A DNA stretch of 64,000 bases, taken from Pseudoramibacter faecis. Its GTDB lineage: Bacteria > Bacillota > Clostridia > Eubacteriales > Eubacteriaceae. The position numbers and the translations under genes are program-made. The notes beneath the pieces were generated by a model. The model searched no databases, had not been told where the DNA came from, and worked only from the letters and a program-made list of their open reading frames with translations. Below are positions 16,799-25,679 of this stretch, one piece after another. The stretch spans positions 1 to 64,000 of the forward strand of contig NZ_JAYFFI010000010.1 in the NCBI RefSeq assembly GCF_036289405.1, read 5' to 3'. Each line of letters opens with the position of its first letter. The stretch's first letter is position 1.

Positions 16799-17575
16799 AT
16801 GTTAAGTGATACAAAAATTTCGGAAGCCATATTGACGACTTATACCGATCGTTTCAAACAGGTGCTTTCCAGCGATGCCGTGATTGTCGGCGGCGGACCC
16901 TCCGGTTTGATCGCCGCCTATTATCTGGGAAAGGCCGGGGTCAAAACCACCCTTTTGGACCGCAGGCTCAGCGTCGGCGGCGGCATGTGGGGCGGCGGCA
17001 TGATGATGAATCAGATTGTCGTTCAGAAGAGCGTCCTGCCCATTTTGGAGGAGATGGGCATCGCCTGCAAGGCTTATGATGCGGAGCATTATACCGTCAG
17101 CTCGGTGGCGTGCATTTCCGGCCTGATCTTTCGGGCGGCACAGTCCGACGCGACCATCATGAACCTGGTGACCATGGAGGATGACGTCGTGCGGGAAGGG
17201 CGGCTGGAGGGCCTGGTGATCAACTGGTCGACGGTTGAAATGGCCCATTTGATGGTGGATCCGCTGATGATGGATGCCCGGGTTGTCCTCGATGCGACAG
17301 GGCATGACGCTGCGCTGGTGACCAAATTGGTCGAGCGGATGGGGCCGGTGCTCAATACGCCCAGCGGCGGCCTTGAAGGGGAGAAGCCCATGTGGGCGGA
17401 CCATGGCGAAAAACAGGTGGTGGCCAACACCCGGGAGGCTTATCCGGGGCTTTATGTCAGCGGAATGGCGGCCAACGCCACATTTGGCGGTCAGCGCATG
17501 GGGCCGGTATTCGGCGGGATGCTGCTCTCCGGGAAAAAGGCGGCCGAGGCCATGCTTCGCCGGCTTGAACAGTAG
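16799..17575 (+). CDS. thi4: Sulfide-dependent thiazole synthase (Thi4 family)
   Basis: Thi4 makes the thiazole phosphate precursor of thiamine from NAD and glycine. The FAD/NAD-like fold is seen in DAVIVGGGPSGLIAAYYL (about residues 26-43), with LSVGGGMWGGGMMMNQ and the late ATFGGQRMGPVFGGML. In eukaryotic suicide Thi4 the sulfur donor Cys sits in SCMDPN; here the aligned residue is Met152 (HLMVDP), so the enzyme cannot give up its own Cys and should use free sulfide. AAAAAGGAG precedes the ATG. The TPP riboswitch upstream supports the role. No other thiamine gene is nearby. Confidence 0.9.
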   Translation: MLSDTKISEAILTTYTDRFKQVLSSDAVIVGGGPSGLIAAYYLGKAGVKTTLLDRRLSVGGGMWGGGMMMNQIVVQKSVLPILEEMGIACKAYDAEHYTVSSVACISGLIFRAAQSDATIMNLVTMEDDVVREGRLEGLVINWSTVEMAHLMVDPLMMDARVVLDATGHDAALVTKLVERMGPVLNTPSGGLEGEKPMWADHGEKQVVANTREAYPGLYVSGMAANATFGGQRMGPVFGGMLLSGKKAAEAMLRRLEQ

Positions 17576-17584
17576 CGGACGAAA

Positions 17585-17621
17585 GCGGCGCCGAGGCGTG
17601 TCCCGGCGCCGCCGTCTTTAA
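17585..17621 (+). terminator. Probable terminator of thi4
   Basis: A GC-rich stem: GCGGCGCCG pairs with CGGCGCCGC, followed by a short T tract (GTCTTT). Confidence 0.6.
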
Positions 17622-17642
17622 ACGAAAAAATGAAAAAAAGCC

Positions 17643-17671
17643 TTGCATTTTAAAACACCAGCGGTTATACT
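17643..17671 (+). promoter_or_regulatory. Promoter of tRNA-Lys
   Basis: TTGCAT (17643-17648), 17 bases, TATACT (17666-17671). Confidence 0.7.
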
Positions 17672-17692
17672 GTCAAAGTACTGAAAAAACAC

Positions 17693-17769
17693 GGGCCATT
17701 AGCTCAGTTGGCTAGAGCACCTGACTCTTAATCAGGGTGTCCAGGGTTCGAGTCCCTGATGGCCCACCA
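17693..17769 (+). tRNA. tRNA-Lys (CTT anticodon)
   Basis: Full cloverleaf. The acceptor arm GGGCCAT pairs with ATGGCCC; the D arm, the anticodon stem CCTGA/TCAGG with loop CTCTTAA (anticodon CTT at 17727-17729), the GGTTCGAGTCC T-arm and an encoded CCA end are all present. Confidence 0.97.
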
Positions 17770-17785
17770 TGTGAAAACTGCGATG

Positions 17786-17808
17786 CCGCCGCCGAGGCGG
17801 TTTTTTTT
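17786..17808 (+). terminator. Terminator after tRNA-Lys
   Basis: CCGCC and GGCGG stem followed by eight T. Confidence 0.75.
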
Positions 17809-18003
17809 ATGCCTGATTTTATTTTTTGGCCGCGGATGTTTCGCACGGTCCCCATGTGTTGGGCTGTGTTTGACGTGACTTTTAATGTTATCCGGCGGGA
17901 TAGAAATACGGCTGAGTCTTAAAAAACGGCGATATGTTAGGCGATATGTTAAAGGGAAGGTTGATATCATTTAATATAAATCGGGAACAGAGAGGCAAAC
18001 ACG

Positions 18004-18627
18004 ATGGAAAAAGGGCAAGACTTGCGAGGACGATTGTCGGAATATGGAATTTTACCGATACAGATTTTCTTTTTGTATGCAGAGCTTTGGTTGCTGATCA
18101 AATGGGACAGTGCGGTTTATCAATCGGCGGCAAAGGCCGGCCTGGGTGCGGCGGCGAAATGCGTCGGCATTTTGTATTTGTGCCTGGCCGTCTTTAATCT
18201 GATATGGTCATTGGTTCACAGTGCGCCAAGATACAAAAACCTCCTGATGGCCGGCATGGTGATCAACAAATATCTGGCGATTCCGTTTTATATCGGTATT
18301 TTTTTATTGGGGTTTGTAATATCGGCGACACTGCTTTTTGTCGGCGGCCCGCTGTCCGGCGGCGCCATCATGGTGTTTGATTATTTGATTCTGCTGTCGC
18401 TGATACCTTATAGCCTGGGTTATCTCATTTGCAAACTTCGAAGCGGCGAGCTGAGCGTCATCAAATTTATTTTGCATCTCCTGCTGCAGGGGATGTTTTG
18501 TTTGGATGTGGTGGACACCATGTATTTAACGGCGATTGGCGAAGGCAAATGGAAAAAAGCGGCGGTTGCGGTGATCATGGGCATCATTCTGATTATTTTG
18601 GGGCTGCTTTTATATTTGAGAAAATGA
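18004..18627 (+). CDS. Uncharacterised membrane protein, about six segments
   Basis: The 207-residue protein has hydrophobic stretches at about residues 15-35, 48-68, 80-115, 120-140, 155-170 and 185-205, with few charges besides the KLRSGE and GEGKWKK loops. AGAGAGG precedes the ATG. I do not recognise the family with confidence. It is followed closely by a frameshifted lipoprotein gene, and the two may have formed a pair. Base composition is lower in GC than the neighbours. The protein surely lies in the membrane; its function is unknown. Confidence 0.6.
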   Translation: MEKGQDLRGRLSEYGILPIQIFFLYAELWLLIKWDSAVYQSAAKAGLGAAAKCVGILYLCLAVFNLIWSLVHSAPRYKNLLMAGMVINKYLAIPFYIGIFLLGFVISATLLFVGGPLSGGAIMVFDYLILLSLIPYSLGYLICKLRSGELSVIKFILHLLLQGMFCLDVVDTMYLTAIGEGKWKKAAVAVIMGIILIILGLLLYLRK

Positions 18628-18689
18628 ACGTGACCCGCGTTCAAAAGACAAGTCATGCAATGGGAACCGAAGGAAGGGAGAATCCGATT

Positions 18690-19252
18690 ATGCTGAAAAA
18701 AGGCGTTGTCATCGTCATAACCGCATTGATCATTGCGATGAGTGCGGCCGGATGCGGCAAGGGTGGGCGTCAAATCCGGCAAGGGCCGACCAAGGCCAGG
18801 CCGTCGGCCAGTCGGATGGTCACGATCGATTACGGTCGCTTTTCGATCCCGAAAGGCTGGAAAAAAGACGCCGGCCACTCGACCTCGGTCAAACCGTTTT
18901 TCGTTCTCAGCGATTACAAGGGCAATGGGGTCCCGAACAACATTTCAGTGACATGCGGACGCAACCACTATGCAAAAGAACAGGCGACGGATTTTGGACG
19001 GGCGATTATGACGCGGCTGGCCGCACAGACACAGGGGCGATCGATGGTCAGATCACGGCGTCAGGCACCACAACCAAAAGCGGAGAAACCGTGCTGGTGT
19101 ATCATCTCCCGATGGCGGACCGCGTTGGCACCCAATATTATATCGTGGGGGAACAGCGCTATGTGCTGGTTTATGAGACCAATGTGGACGGCTCCGATGA
19201 ATGCGATGCAGCCGCCCGGCATATGGTGAAAAGTTTTAAGTGGGCGCCATAA
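18690..19252 (+). pseudogene. Frameshifted lipoprotein of unknown function
   Basis: The frame begins MLKKGVVIVITALIIAMSAAGC, a lipoprotein signal with an AAGC lipobox, then a Lys/Arg-rich linker and a folded domain (TIDYGRFSIPKGWKK, DYKGNGVPNNISVTC). Near 19030-19045 the frame shifts by one base. The natural continuation (AIDGQITASGTTTKSGET, VYHLPMADRVGTQYYIVG, AARHMVKSFKWAP) is read in another frame and ends at the TAA at 19250-19252. Spliced in silico the two parts give a plausible ~187-residue secreted lipoprotein resembling stress-induced PsbP/DUF-type domains. A sequencing error at this single site cannot be excluded. Confidence 0.65.
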
Positions 19253-19457
19253 ACGGCCTGAGCATATTGGGCGGCAGCGAATGAAAGAAAAGCGGGCAGT
19301 ACGGCCGTTCAGAATTTGCAGCAAAGCGATTTGAGCGCATAAGGGGATCAAAAATCAAAGATCTGGATTTTGCATAGCGCAAAATTCAGGCCCTTTAGTT
19401 TGGGATATCGGCTGCGGTCAAGAGAAAAAAGCTTTATTAGGCGAAATAAATGGGGAC

Positions 19458-19486
19458 TTGCAAAAAAGAGGACAAAGAATTATAAT
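19458..19486 (+). promoter_or_regulatory. Promoter of cstA
   Basis: TTGCAA (19458-19463), 17 bases, TATAAT (19481-19486). Confidence 0.75.
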
Positions 19487-19545
19487 TTTAAGTAAAGAAT
19501 TTATACTTTTAAACGCACCTGTTTCAGGGAAGGAGTTGTTACTTT

Positions 19546-21039
19546 ATGATTAGTTTTTTTATTTGTTTGTTGATCCTGATTGCCAGTTATTTTACATACG
19601 GCAAATTGGTAGACAAAACCTTCGGGCCGGACGACCGTGAGACGCCGGCCGTGGCCATTAATGACGGCGTTGATTACGTGGTGATGCCCGCGTGGAAGAT
19701 GTTTTTGGTTCAATTGCTGAATATTGCGGGTCTGGGCCCGATTTTCGGGGCATTGCAGGGTGCGCTGTGGGGACCCGTCGTTTTTCTCTGGATCACCTTT
19801 GGAACGGTGTTTGCCGGAGGGGTTCACGATTATTTCTCAGGGATGCTGTCTGAACGCAATGAGGGCAAATCGATTGCCGAAGTGACAGGGATTTATCTCG
19901 GCCATACCATGCAGCAGATCATGCGGTTTTTCTCGGTTATTCTTTTGATCATGGTGGGAACGGTTTTTGCCGTGGGACCGGCCGGTTTAATAGTGGAACT
20001 TCTGGTAAAAAGAGGCGTCAGCGGGACCTTTGCCTCGACAACGGTGTGGCTGGCGATCATCTTTGCGTACTACTTTATCGCCACCTTTATTTCGATCGAT
20101 AAAATCATCGGCAGAATTTACCCGATCTTCGGCATTTGCTTGATCATCATGGCCATCGGCGTTGCAATTGGGCTGCCGCTGAACGGTTATCATACGCCGG
20201 AATTGTGGAGTCATTTTTATAATATGCATCCCAGCGGCACGCCAATCTGGAGTTTTATGTTTATCACGGTTGCCTGCGGAGCGGTTTCCGGGTTCCATGC
20301 GACCCAGTCGCCGCTGATGGCCCGGTGTTTGAAAAGTGAAAAACAAGGCCGTTTCGTGTTTTATGGCGCGATGGTGGCTGAAGGGGTCATCGCCTTGGTG
20401 TGGGCTGCGGCTGGCTGCTCGCTGTATAAGGTGACCGGCGGACTGAATGCCGGCCTGGCGACAGCGCTGCAGGCCGGGCAGTCGGCGGCCATTTATGATG
20501 TCTGCATTAAAACGATGGGATCGGTTGGCGTGATCCTCGCCATGATTGGTGTGGTGGTTTGCCCGATCACCTCTGGCGATACGGCTTTCCGTTCCGCAAG
20601 ACTGACCTTGTCGGACTGGATTGGCATCAGTCAGAAGCGGGCCGTCGATCGCCTGAAGCTGTGTATCCCTTGCTTTGCCATCGGCGGTTTTCTCGGCTTT
20701 GGACAATCTTTCGGCTTATTCTCCTATCAGGTGATCTGGCGTTATTTTTCATTCTCCAATCAGGCCCTGGCGATGCTGACGCTTTGGTGCGGCGCTTCCT
20801 TCCTGGCGAGGGAAAAGAAAAATTACTGGATCGCGGCGGTTCCGGCGGCGTTCATGTCGGCGGTTACGAGCACCTACTTTGTGATGGCACCGGAATGCCT
20901 GGGCTTGATTCCGTCTTTGACGAATAACACGATGGTGGCTTATCCGGTGGGCATTATCTTCGCCGTTTTCTGTCTGGCGTTGTTCATGCGGCATGTCAGC
21001 AGGATCAAACGCGAAAAGGAGGTTGTTCAGTCTGTGTGA
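19546..21039 (+). CDS. cstA: Carbon starvation protein CstA family (peptide/pyruvate transporter)
   Basis: The 497-residue protein has a dozen or more membrane segments and the CstA landmarks: YFTYGKLVDKTFGPD, ARNKG-free but typical GPIFGALQGALWGP, GGVHDYFSGMLSERN and GFHATQSPLMARCLK. CstA proteins import peptides or pyruvate and are made when carbon is scarce. AAGGAG precedes the ATG and a consensus promoter lies 60 bases upstream. It is shorter than the E. coli protein (about 700 residues), as is usual for the Gram-positive and clostridial branch. Confidence 0.9.
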   Translation: MISFFICLLILIASYFTYGKLVDKTFGPDDRETPAVAINDGVDYVVMPAWKMFLVQLLNIAGLGPIFGALQGALWGPVVFLWITFGTVFAGGVHDYFSGMLSERNEGKSIAEVTGIYLGHTMQQIMRFFSVILLIMVGTVFAVGPAGLIVELLVKRGVSGTFASTTVWLAIIFAYYFIATFISIDKIIGRIYPIFGICLIIMAIGVAIGLPLNGYHTPELWSHFYNMHPSGTPIWSFMFITVACGAVSGFHATQSPLMARCLKSEKQGRFVFYGAMVAEGVIALVWAAAGCSLYKVTGGLNAGLATALQAGQSAAIYDVCIKTMGSVGVILAMIGVVVCPITSGDTAFRSARLTLSDWIGISQKRAVDRLKLCIPCFAIGGFLGFGQSFGLFSYQVIWRYFSFSNQALAMLTLWCGASFLAREKKNYWIAAVPAAFMSAVTSTYFVMAPECLGLIPSLTNNTMVAYPVGIIFAVFCLALFMRHVSRIKREKEVVQSV

Positions 21040-21363
21040 CAGTGCGGAGAAAAGACCGGCATCCGTTTGGAAAACAGAGACACATCGGCCCCGATCCTGT
21101 TCTTTAACGGCTCGGGTTGGTCTCTCGATGCGTTGGCGTTCTGTGTTTAATGAACGCCTGCGCGAAGAGACGGACCGCAGCGGAGGATCTTCTTTTAGTG
21201 GGGTGTTCCCATCCATCAGGATGGCGTCTAAAGCACCGGGGGGGGGATCCTCTTTTTGCCGAGGGCGTTTAGCAATAGCGTGAAGGCACGGAGAATCAGC
21301 TTTTGAGGATTGGCGCAAAGTGCGGTTATTTTTGGATGGCTGAAGTTGTGATGTAAGGAAAGA
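21040..21363 (+). other. Gene-free spacer with a complex terminator hairpin
   Basis: No gene is seen. The main structure runs from 21183 to 21257. GAGGATC (21183-21189) pairs with GATCCTC (21246-21252), followed by TTTTT, and nested inside are CTTTTAG/CTAAAG and CCATCC/GGATGG stems. It could be the cstA terminator 140 bases after the stop, or a leader structure for the following operon. Confidence 0.55.
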
Positions 21364-22380
21364 ATGATCATGGGACTTATCAAACCGACTTTGATCGGAA
21401 AACGGCCGCTGGAAAGCGAGGAACTTCGGCAGGATCGCCGAAAATGCTTGAAAATCGGCCCCTGCGGCATCGGTGAGAAGGCTTTGTATCTGAACAGTTT
21501 TTTTATCGATCGACGGTATTACGTCCGCTATGAAGATATCGCGCGGGTATGGAAGCGCATCGCCATGTCCAAGGGCGGCTTTACGGGGAAGGGTGTTTTC
21601 GGATCGATGGCCTATTTCGTGGTGAAATTAAAAGACGGCCGGGAGATCCAATGCAATTTCAAGCATGAACAGAACGTGGATATTCTGCTCGCGCGCATGG
21701 CCAGGCATCATCCGGGCATCCCGACACAAAGTGAAGAAGCAGAACGGAAACTTCGGGCGGCGGAGCGGGAAGAGAGAAAAAAGTATCGTGCGCACCTGTC
21801 TGAATCGGCGGAAAAGGCCGTTGCCGACCTGAAAAGATGTCAGGAAGCATTGCAGATACAGCCGGCGCTTTATGAGAGGCTTGCGGCCGCGGCCAGGCAG
21901 AAGCGGGTGATCGACAGCATCGGCGCGACGTATAAGACCGCGGCGCTTGTGATTTTGCTGCTCGCGATGGGGGCGGTGGCCTTTGGCGTTTATGCTTTGA
22001 TGCAGCACCGCGGCGTCGCGATTTATTTTGTGCTGTTTGGCATCGCGTTCATGTTTACCATTATGGCCGCCGGCGTGCTCCCCACGGGACGGCGCAACAA
22101 GCGGACGGCGGCGAAAGAATACGAGACGGCCAAAAAGGCGTGCGAGGATTATGTCGATACGATCGATCATTTTCCCATTCCGGGGCATTATGCCCATCCC
22201 ATCGTGCTGGAACGGATGATTCGCGCCATTCGCATGGGGCGGTGCGAGACGGCGGCGGAGGCGTTTGAGACGGTGAAGGCGGATTTGAAGGCGCTGAACG
22301 ATCAGGTGACGGTCTCCCAGAAAGAATACGATGAGGTTGTCGCGGTCAAGCCGCTTTTTCTGGTCATGGCTTATCAATAA
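21364..22380 (+). CDS. Uncharacterised protein with coiled coil and two membrane segments, MoxR/VWA operon
   Basis: The first ~110 residues form a globular part (GEKALYLNSFFIDRRYYVRYEDIARVW, an FVVKLKDGREIQ strand pair) that resembles a PH-like or DUF-type membrane-adjacent domain. A charged coiled-coil region (about 120-175) follows, then two hydrophobic segments (about 195-215 and 220-240) and another helical cytoplasmic tail. I do not recognise the family. AAGGA lies close to the ATG; a second in-frame ATG six bases downstream is also possible. It is first in an operon with a MoxR-type ATPase and a VWA protein, so it may be the membrane anchor or client of that chaperone. Confidence 0.65.
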   Translation: MIMGLIKPTLIGKRPLESEELRQDRRKCLKIGPCGIGEKALYLNSFFIDRRYYVRYEDIARVWKRIAMSKGGFTGKGVFGSMAYFVVKLKDGREIQCNFKHEQNVDILLARMARHHPGIPTQSEEAERKLRAAEREERKKYRAHLSESAEKAVADLKRCQEALQIQPALYERLAAAARQKRVIDSIGATYKTAALVILLLAMGAVAFGVYALMQHRGVAIYFVLFGIAFMFTIMAAGVLPTGRRNKRTAAKEYETAKKACEDYVDTIDHFPIPGHYAHPIVLERMIRAIRMGRCETAAEAFETVKADLKALNDQVTVSQKEYDEVVAVKPLFLVMAYQ

Positions 22381-22410
22381 AGCGCACGGCGGACATAAGG
22401 AGATGATGTG

Positions 22411-23331
22411 ATGAAGGCGGACAACTTGCTCCGGGAGGTCGGCGTTTCCCCGGAAGTTATGGAGAAAGTCCGGAAATTCCGTCGGGAGAACCAGCCCGAC
22501 AGCGCGTTTGAAAACCGAATGCCGAAACCGGAATATATTTATTACGGCGAAAAGGTGTGGCACCAGGCGTTGGCAGCGCTGCTCGCGGGCAGCAATCTGC
22601 TTCTGACGGGGCCCAAGGCAACGGGGAAAAATGTGCTGGCGGAATGCCTGGCCTTTGTCATGGAAAGGCCGGAATGGAACGTGAGCTTTCATATTAATGT
22701 GGATGCGGCTTACCTGATCGGGACCGATACGTATGACGGGTCCCGGGTTGTTTTCCGGCCGGGACCGATTTACGCCTGTGCCCGAAGCGGCGGATTTGGC
22801 ATATTGGATGAAGTGAACATGGCGAAAAACGAAGCGCTGGCGGTTTTGCACGCGACCCTCGATTACCGTCGCGTCATTGATGTGCCGGGGTATCAGAAGA
22901 TCGACGTTTCCGAAGCGACGCGGTTTATCGGCACGATGAATAACGGCTACGCGGGGACGCGGGACCTGAACGAGGCCCTCGTGTCGCGGTTTGCCGTGAT
23001 AGAGATGCCGGTTATTGCGGAATCGGATCTGAAAAAACTGATGGCAACCGCTCATCCCGACATCCAGCCCGAGATTGGCGAGCAGCTGGTTACGCTGTTT
23101 TATGAGCTGCAGAAAAAAGCGGCGCAGGCGGAAATTTCAGAGCGGGCGGTGGATCTCCGGGGCATTCTGGAGAGTCTGCGATTGGTTCGAAACGGCTTGA
23201 CCATGGGCGAGGCGCTGGAAATGTGTGTTGTGAACAAAAGCTTCGATCCCTATGAGCGGGCATTGATCGCAGACGTTATTCGCGCGCGGATGCCGTCGGA
23301 TCTCACGCCGGCGCTGGTGTTTAACGGCTGA
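22411..23331 (+). CDS. MoxR-type AAA+ ATPase
   Basis: A 306-residue AAA+ protein. The P-loop reads GPKATGKN (residues 67-74), departing from GxxGxGK[ST] at two places: Ala70 for Gly and Asn74 for Ser/Thr. Walker B is GILDEVNM, and a GTMNNGYAGTRDLNEALVSRFA sensor region with the arginine finger follows. This fits the MoxR/NorQ group, which work with VWA proteins to insert metals or assemble complexes. The ATG at 22411 has AAGGAG at good spacing. The next gene, a VWA protein, starts four bases after the stop, so the pair is tightly coupled. Confidence 0.85.
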   Translation: MKADNLLREVGVSPEVMEKVRKFRRENQPDSAFENRMPKPEYIYYGEKVWHQALAALLAGSNLLLTGPKATGKNVLAECLAFVMERPEWNVSFHINVDAAYLIGTDTYDGSRVVFRPGPIYACARSGGFGILDEVNMAKNEALAVLHATLDYRRVIDVPGYQKIDVSEATRFIGTMNNGYAGTRDLNEALVSRFAVIEMPVIAESDLKKLMATAHPDIQPEIGEQLVTLFYELQKKAAQAEISERAVDLRGILESLRLVRNGLTMGEALEMCVVNKSFDPYERALIADVIRARMPSDLTPALVFNG

Positions 23332-23334
23332 AAG

Positions 23335-25080
23335 ATGATGAATCGGTATAACAGCCCGCAGCAGAGAAGAGCCCTGAACATCATATGGAATGCGGCGGGA
23401 CAATATGATCTGGATCCGCCGTTTATGGCGTTGGGCGAAGACGATGCGGCGGATTTTTATCTTAATATCGTGATCGGGTTATCGCTGAAATGGCTGGATC
23501 CTGAAGAGATGGCGGTGTTTTTTGCTTCTTATCAGCATGCCGCGAGGGCGGCGGCCTACGATACGCTGGTGTGGCTGACCTTAGAAAATTGGCTCTATTA
23601 TCAGGAGCGGACGCAGCGCCCTGTGCTCACGTCACTGCGAAAAGAGCACGCCCGGAGCTTTATGCAGGCGCGAGATGCGCGCCGGACGGCGTATCGCGAG
23701 CAGAAGAATGCGCAGGGCTTTGAACAGGCGGCTTACCGATGGGCGTCGGTGCTCGAAGCCAAACCGCCGCGGCTTTTGCCGAAAGCCAGGAAACTGGCGG
23801 CCATGCTGGCATATCGGCAAAAAGGGGCGTCGACACAGGCGGTCATCAGCCATTTGAAGGATGTTTTGATGACGGGGTTTCATTTTTCGGATTTTAATCT
23901 GGAGGCGCAGCGGGGACGCGACGTGTCAGGACCGCTGAAAGATTTTCTCGACAGGGTGCTGCGTCGCGAAATCTACCATCAGGATTCGCTTTTGACGCGA
24001 AACGATTTGTTCTTTTCGGATGCGGACAAAGCCGGCGGCGGACGCTTCGGGGACCGTCACGAATCGGAGCGAGATGCGGGCGATGCGGCGTATATCCAGG
24101 CGTGCTTTGGGCCGTGCATTTATCCCGAGGGCGCGATGAAAATCCTGGAAAACGATTTGTGCACGGAGGATCACGCCTATTGCCGGCTGTGGATTGCGAA
24201 GGTGAAATCGCCGCCGGCGCATCTGAAGCTGAAGGAAGCCGCTTTGGTGAATCGGCAGATGCGGCAGCAGACAGCGGCGAACCGTGCTTATTATCAAAAG
24301 TTTCGCCTGGCGATGGCGGCGGCAACGCGAAAGCTGACGGCGGCGCTCAAAACCATTCTGGCGAGCTATATGGCGCCGCTGCCGGTCGTGTCCCGCGCGG
24401 GCCGGCTGGATGTTCGAAAGGCGTATCGGCTGAAGCTGCTCGGGGAAACGACGGTGTTTACCCGGCCGGGCGACGAGGTCGAGAATGCCCTGGCGGTGAC
24501 CATCCTCCTGGATGCGTCGGCATCCCGGCTGCCGTATCAGGAACAGATTGCCGCGCAAAGTCATGTTCTGGTCAAGAGTTTAACGAATGTGCAGATTCAA
24601 ACGAGGATCATAGCCTTTCATTCGCTGCGAGGCTACACGGTGCTGCAGATGCTTAAGGATTACGGCGATCGGGATCTCAGCGGCATCTTCCATTACACCG
24701 CCGCCGGGTGGAATCGCGACGGTCTGGCATTGCTTGCCGCCGGCCGGCTGATGGCCGGGGGAGATGACGAAACAAAACGGATTCTTCTGGTGATGACGGA
24801 TGCCCATCCGGATGACAGCACCAGGATGCCTCCGGAGACGGGAAGCATTTTTGATCGGGGCTACGGCGGTCTGGAAGGCATCAAAAGCACCAAAAGCGCG
24901 GTGAAACAATTAAAAGCCGGAGGGATTCATGTGGGCGCTGTATACACCGGACCCAATATGTATGTGGAAAATGTCCGGGATATTTACGGCGCCGATTATG
25001 TTCGCGTCCAAAAGATATCGCAACTGGCGGACGGGATCAGTTCTCTGCTTCAGGCGATCCTGAGAACGATGCGCAATTAG
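23335..25080 (+). CDS. VWA-domain protein (NorD/CobT-like partner of the MoxR ATPase)
   Basis: The 581-residue protein has a long helical N-terminal region and a von Willebrand A domain at about residues 385-575. The MIDAS motif is LDASAS (about 393-397), with later metal-site segments around YTAAGWNRDG and MTDAHPDDS. Similar proteins (NorD, CobT, ViaA) act with MoxR ATPases on metalloenzymes. It starts just after the ATPase stop with no clear ribosome site, pointing to translational coupling. No target enzyme is encoded in the operon; the client may be elsewhere. Confidence 0.8.
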   Translation: MMNRYNSPQQRRALNIIWNAAGQYDLDPPFMALGEDDAADFYLNIVIGLSLKWLDPEEMAVFFASYQHAARAAAYDTLVWLTLENWLYYQERTQRPVLTSLRKEHARSFMQARDARRTAYREQKNAQGFEQAAYRWASVLEAKPPRLLPKARKLAAMLAYRQKGASTQAVISHLKDVLMTGFHFSDFNLEAQRGRDVSGPLKDFLDRVLRREIYHQDSLLTRNDLFFSDADKAGGGRFGDRHESERDAGDAAYIQACFGPCIYPEGAMKILENDLCTEDHAYCRLWIAKVKSPPAHLKLKEAALVNRQMRQQTAANRAYYQKFRLAMAAATRKLTAALKTILASYMAPLPVVSRAGRLDVRKAYRLKLLGETTVFTRPGDEVENALAVTILLDASASRLPYQEQIAAQSHVLVKSLTNVQIQTRIIAFHSLRGYTVLQMLKDYGDRDLSGIFHYTAAGWNRDGLALLAAGRLMAGGDDETKRILLVMTDAHPDDSTRMPPETGSIFDRGYGGLEGIKSTKSAVKQLKAGGIHVGAVYTGPNMYVENVRDIYGADYVRVQKISQLADGISSLLQAILRTMRN

Positions 25081-25093
25081 GAGGTGACGCGCG

Positions 25094-25429
25094 ATGTTTT
25101 TCCGACAAAAGATGACGATGATCTATCAGAAGAAAGACCGGGACACCTGGCGGCAGATCAGGAAGGCCTTGAAGCAGGAAGGGATTCGTCCGGTGCGGGC
25201 CGGCCATTATTATGCGGATCCGGTGGGCATTAACGGGATTGGCGGCATGGTCGACCCGCGGGATTTCGGCGCCGGGCATCCAATCGACAGGGATATTTAT
25301 TTTATCGAAGTGCGCAGATGTGATGCGGAAGCGGCCCGAAGAGCGATTTTGAAGCACGGTCTCGTCGCGGTTGTCGATTCTGATGTCGCCAAAGACGCGC
25401 CCGCGCGTAATCGCCGGCCGCCGGAATAA
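25094..25429 (+). CDS. Small uncharacterised protein, last gene of the MoxR/VWA operon
   Basis: A 111-residue basic protein preceded by AGGAGGTGA. The middle has KALKQEGIRPVRAGHYYADP and VDPRDFGAGHPIDRDIYFIEV, followed by a helix with alternating Ala/Arg, which looks like a small alpha/beta fold. I do not recognise it. The tail (DAPARNRRPPE) lacks structure, and another frame overlapping the end carries a zinc-ribbon-like piece, so the natural protein may have been longer and lost its end by a frameshift. Confidence 0.6.
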   Translation: MFFRQKMTMIYQKKDRDTWRQIRKALKQEGIRPVRAGHYYADPVGINGIGGMVDPRDFGAGHPIDRDIYFIEVRRCDAEAARRAILKHGLVAVVDSDVAKDAPARNRRPPE

Positions 25430-25529
25430 AAATACGGGCTGCAGCGATAATGCTCATTTCGAGAAGGGCGGCGAAGGCGTGTGTTCGAATTGCGGCATGC
25501 TGCTAAAAGCGGGGACGGTTTTATTGTAG
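25383..25529 (+). other. Possible zinc-ribbon remnant overlapping the end of the MoxR operon
   Basis: A 48-codon open frame ends in TGCSDNAHFEKGGEGVCSNC and GMLLKAG, with one clean CxxC knuckle. It has no ribosome site and overlaps the upstream gene by 47 bases in another frame, so it is more likely the cut-off end of the preceding gene, displaced by a frameshift, than an independent gene. Confidence 0.3.
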
Positions 25530-25679
25530 CCGAAATGCCGGCAAGCGCAAGGGCAATGTCGGGAAGGCTGCCGCTCCGAAAAAATTCAATGGCCGCGTTG
25601 GCTTTTTGAGGTTCGCGGCGGACACGGATTGTGCTACAATAAAACCAAACCAAAATTTTGATGAGAACGGGAGGCAATC

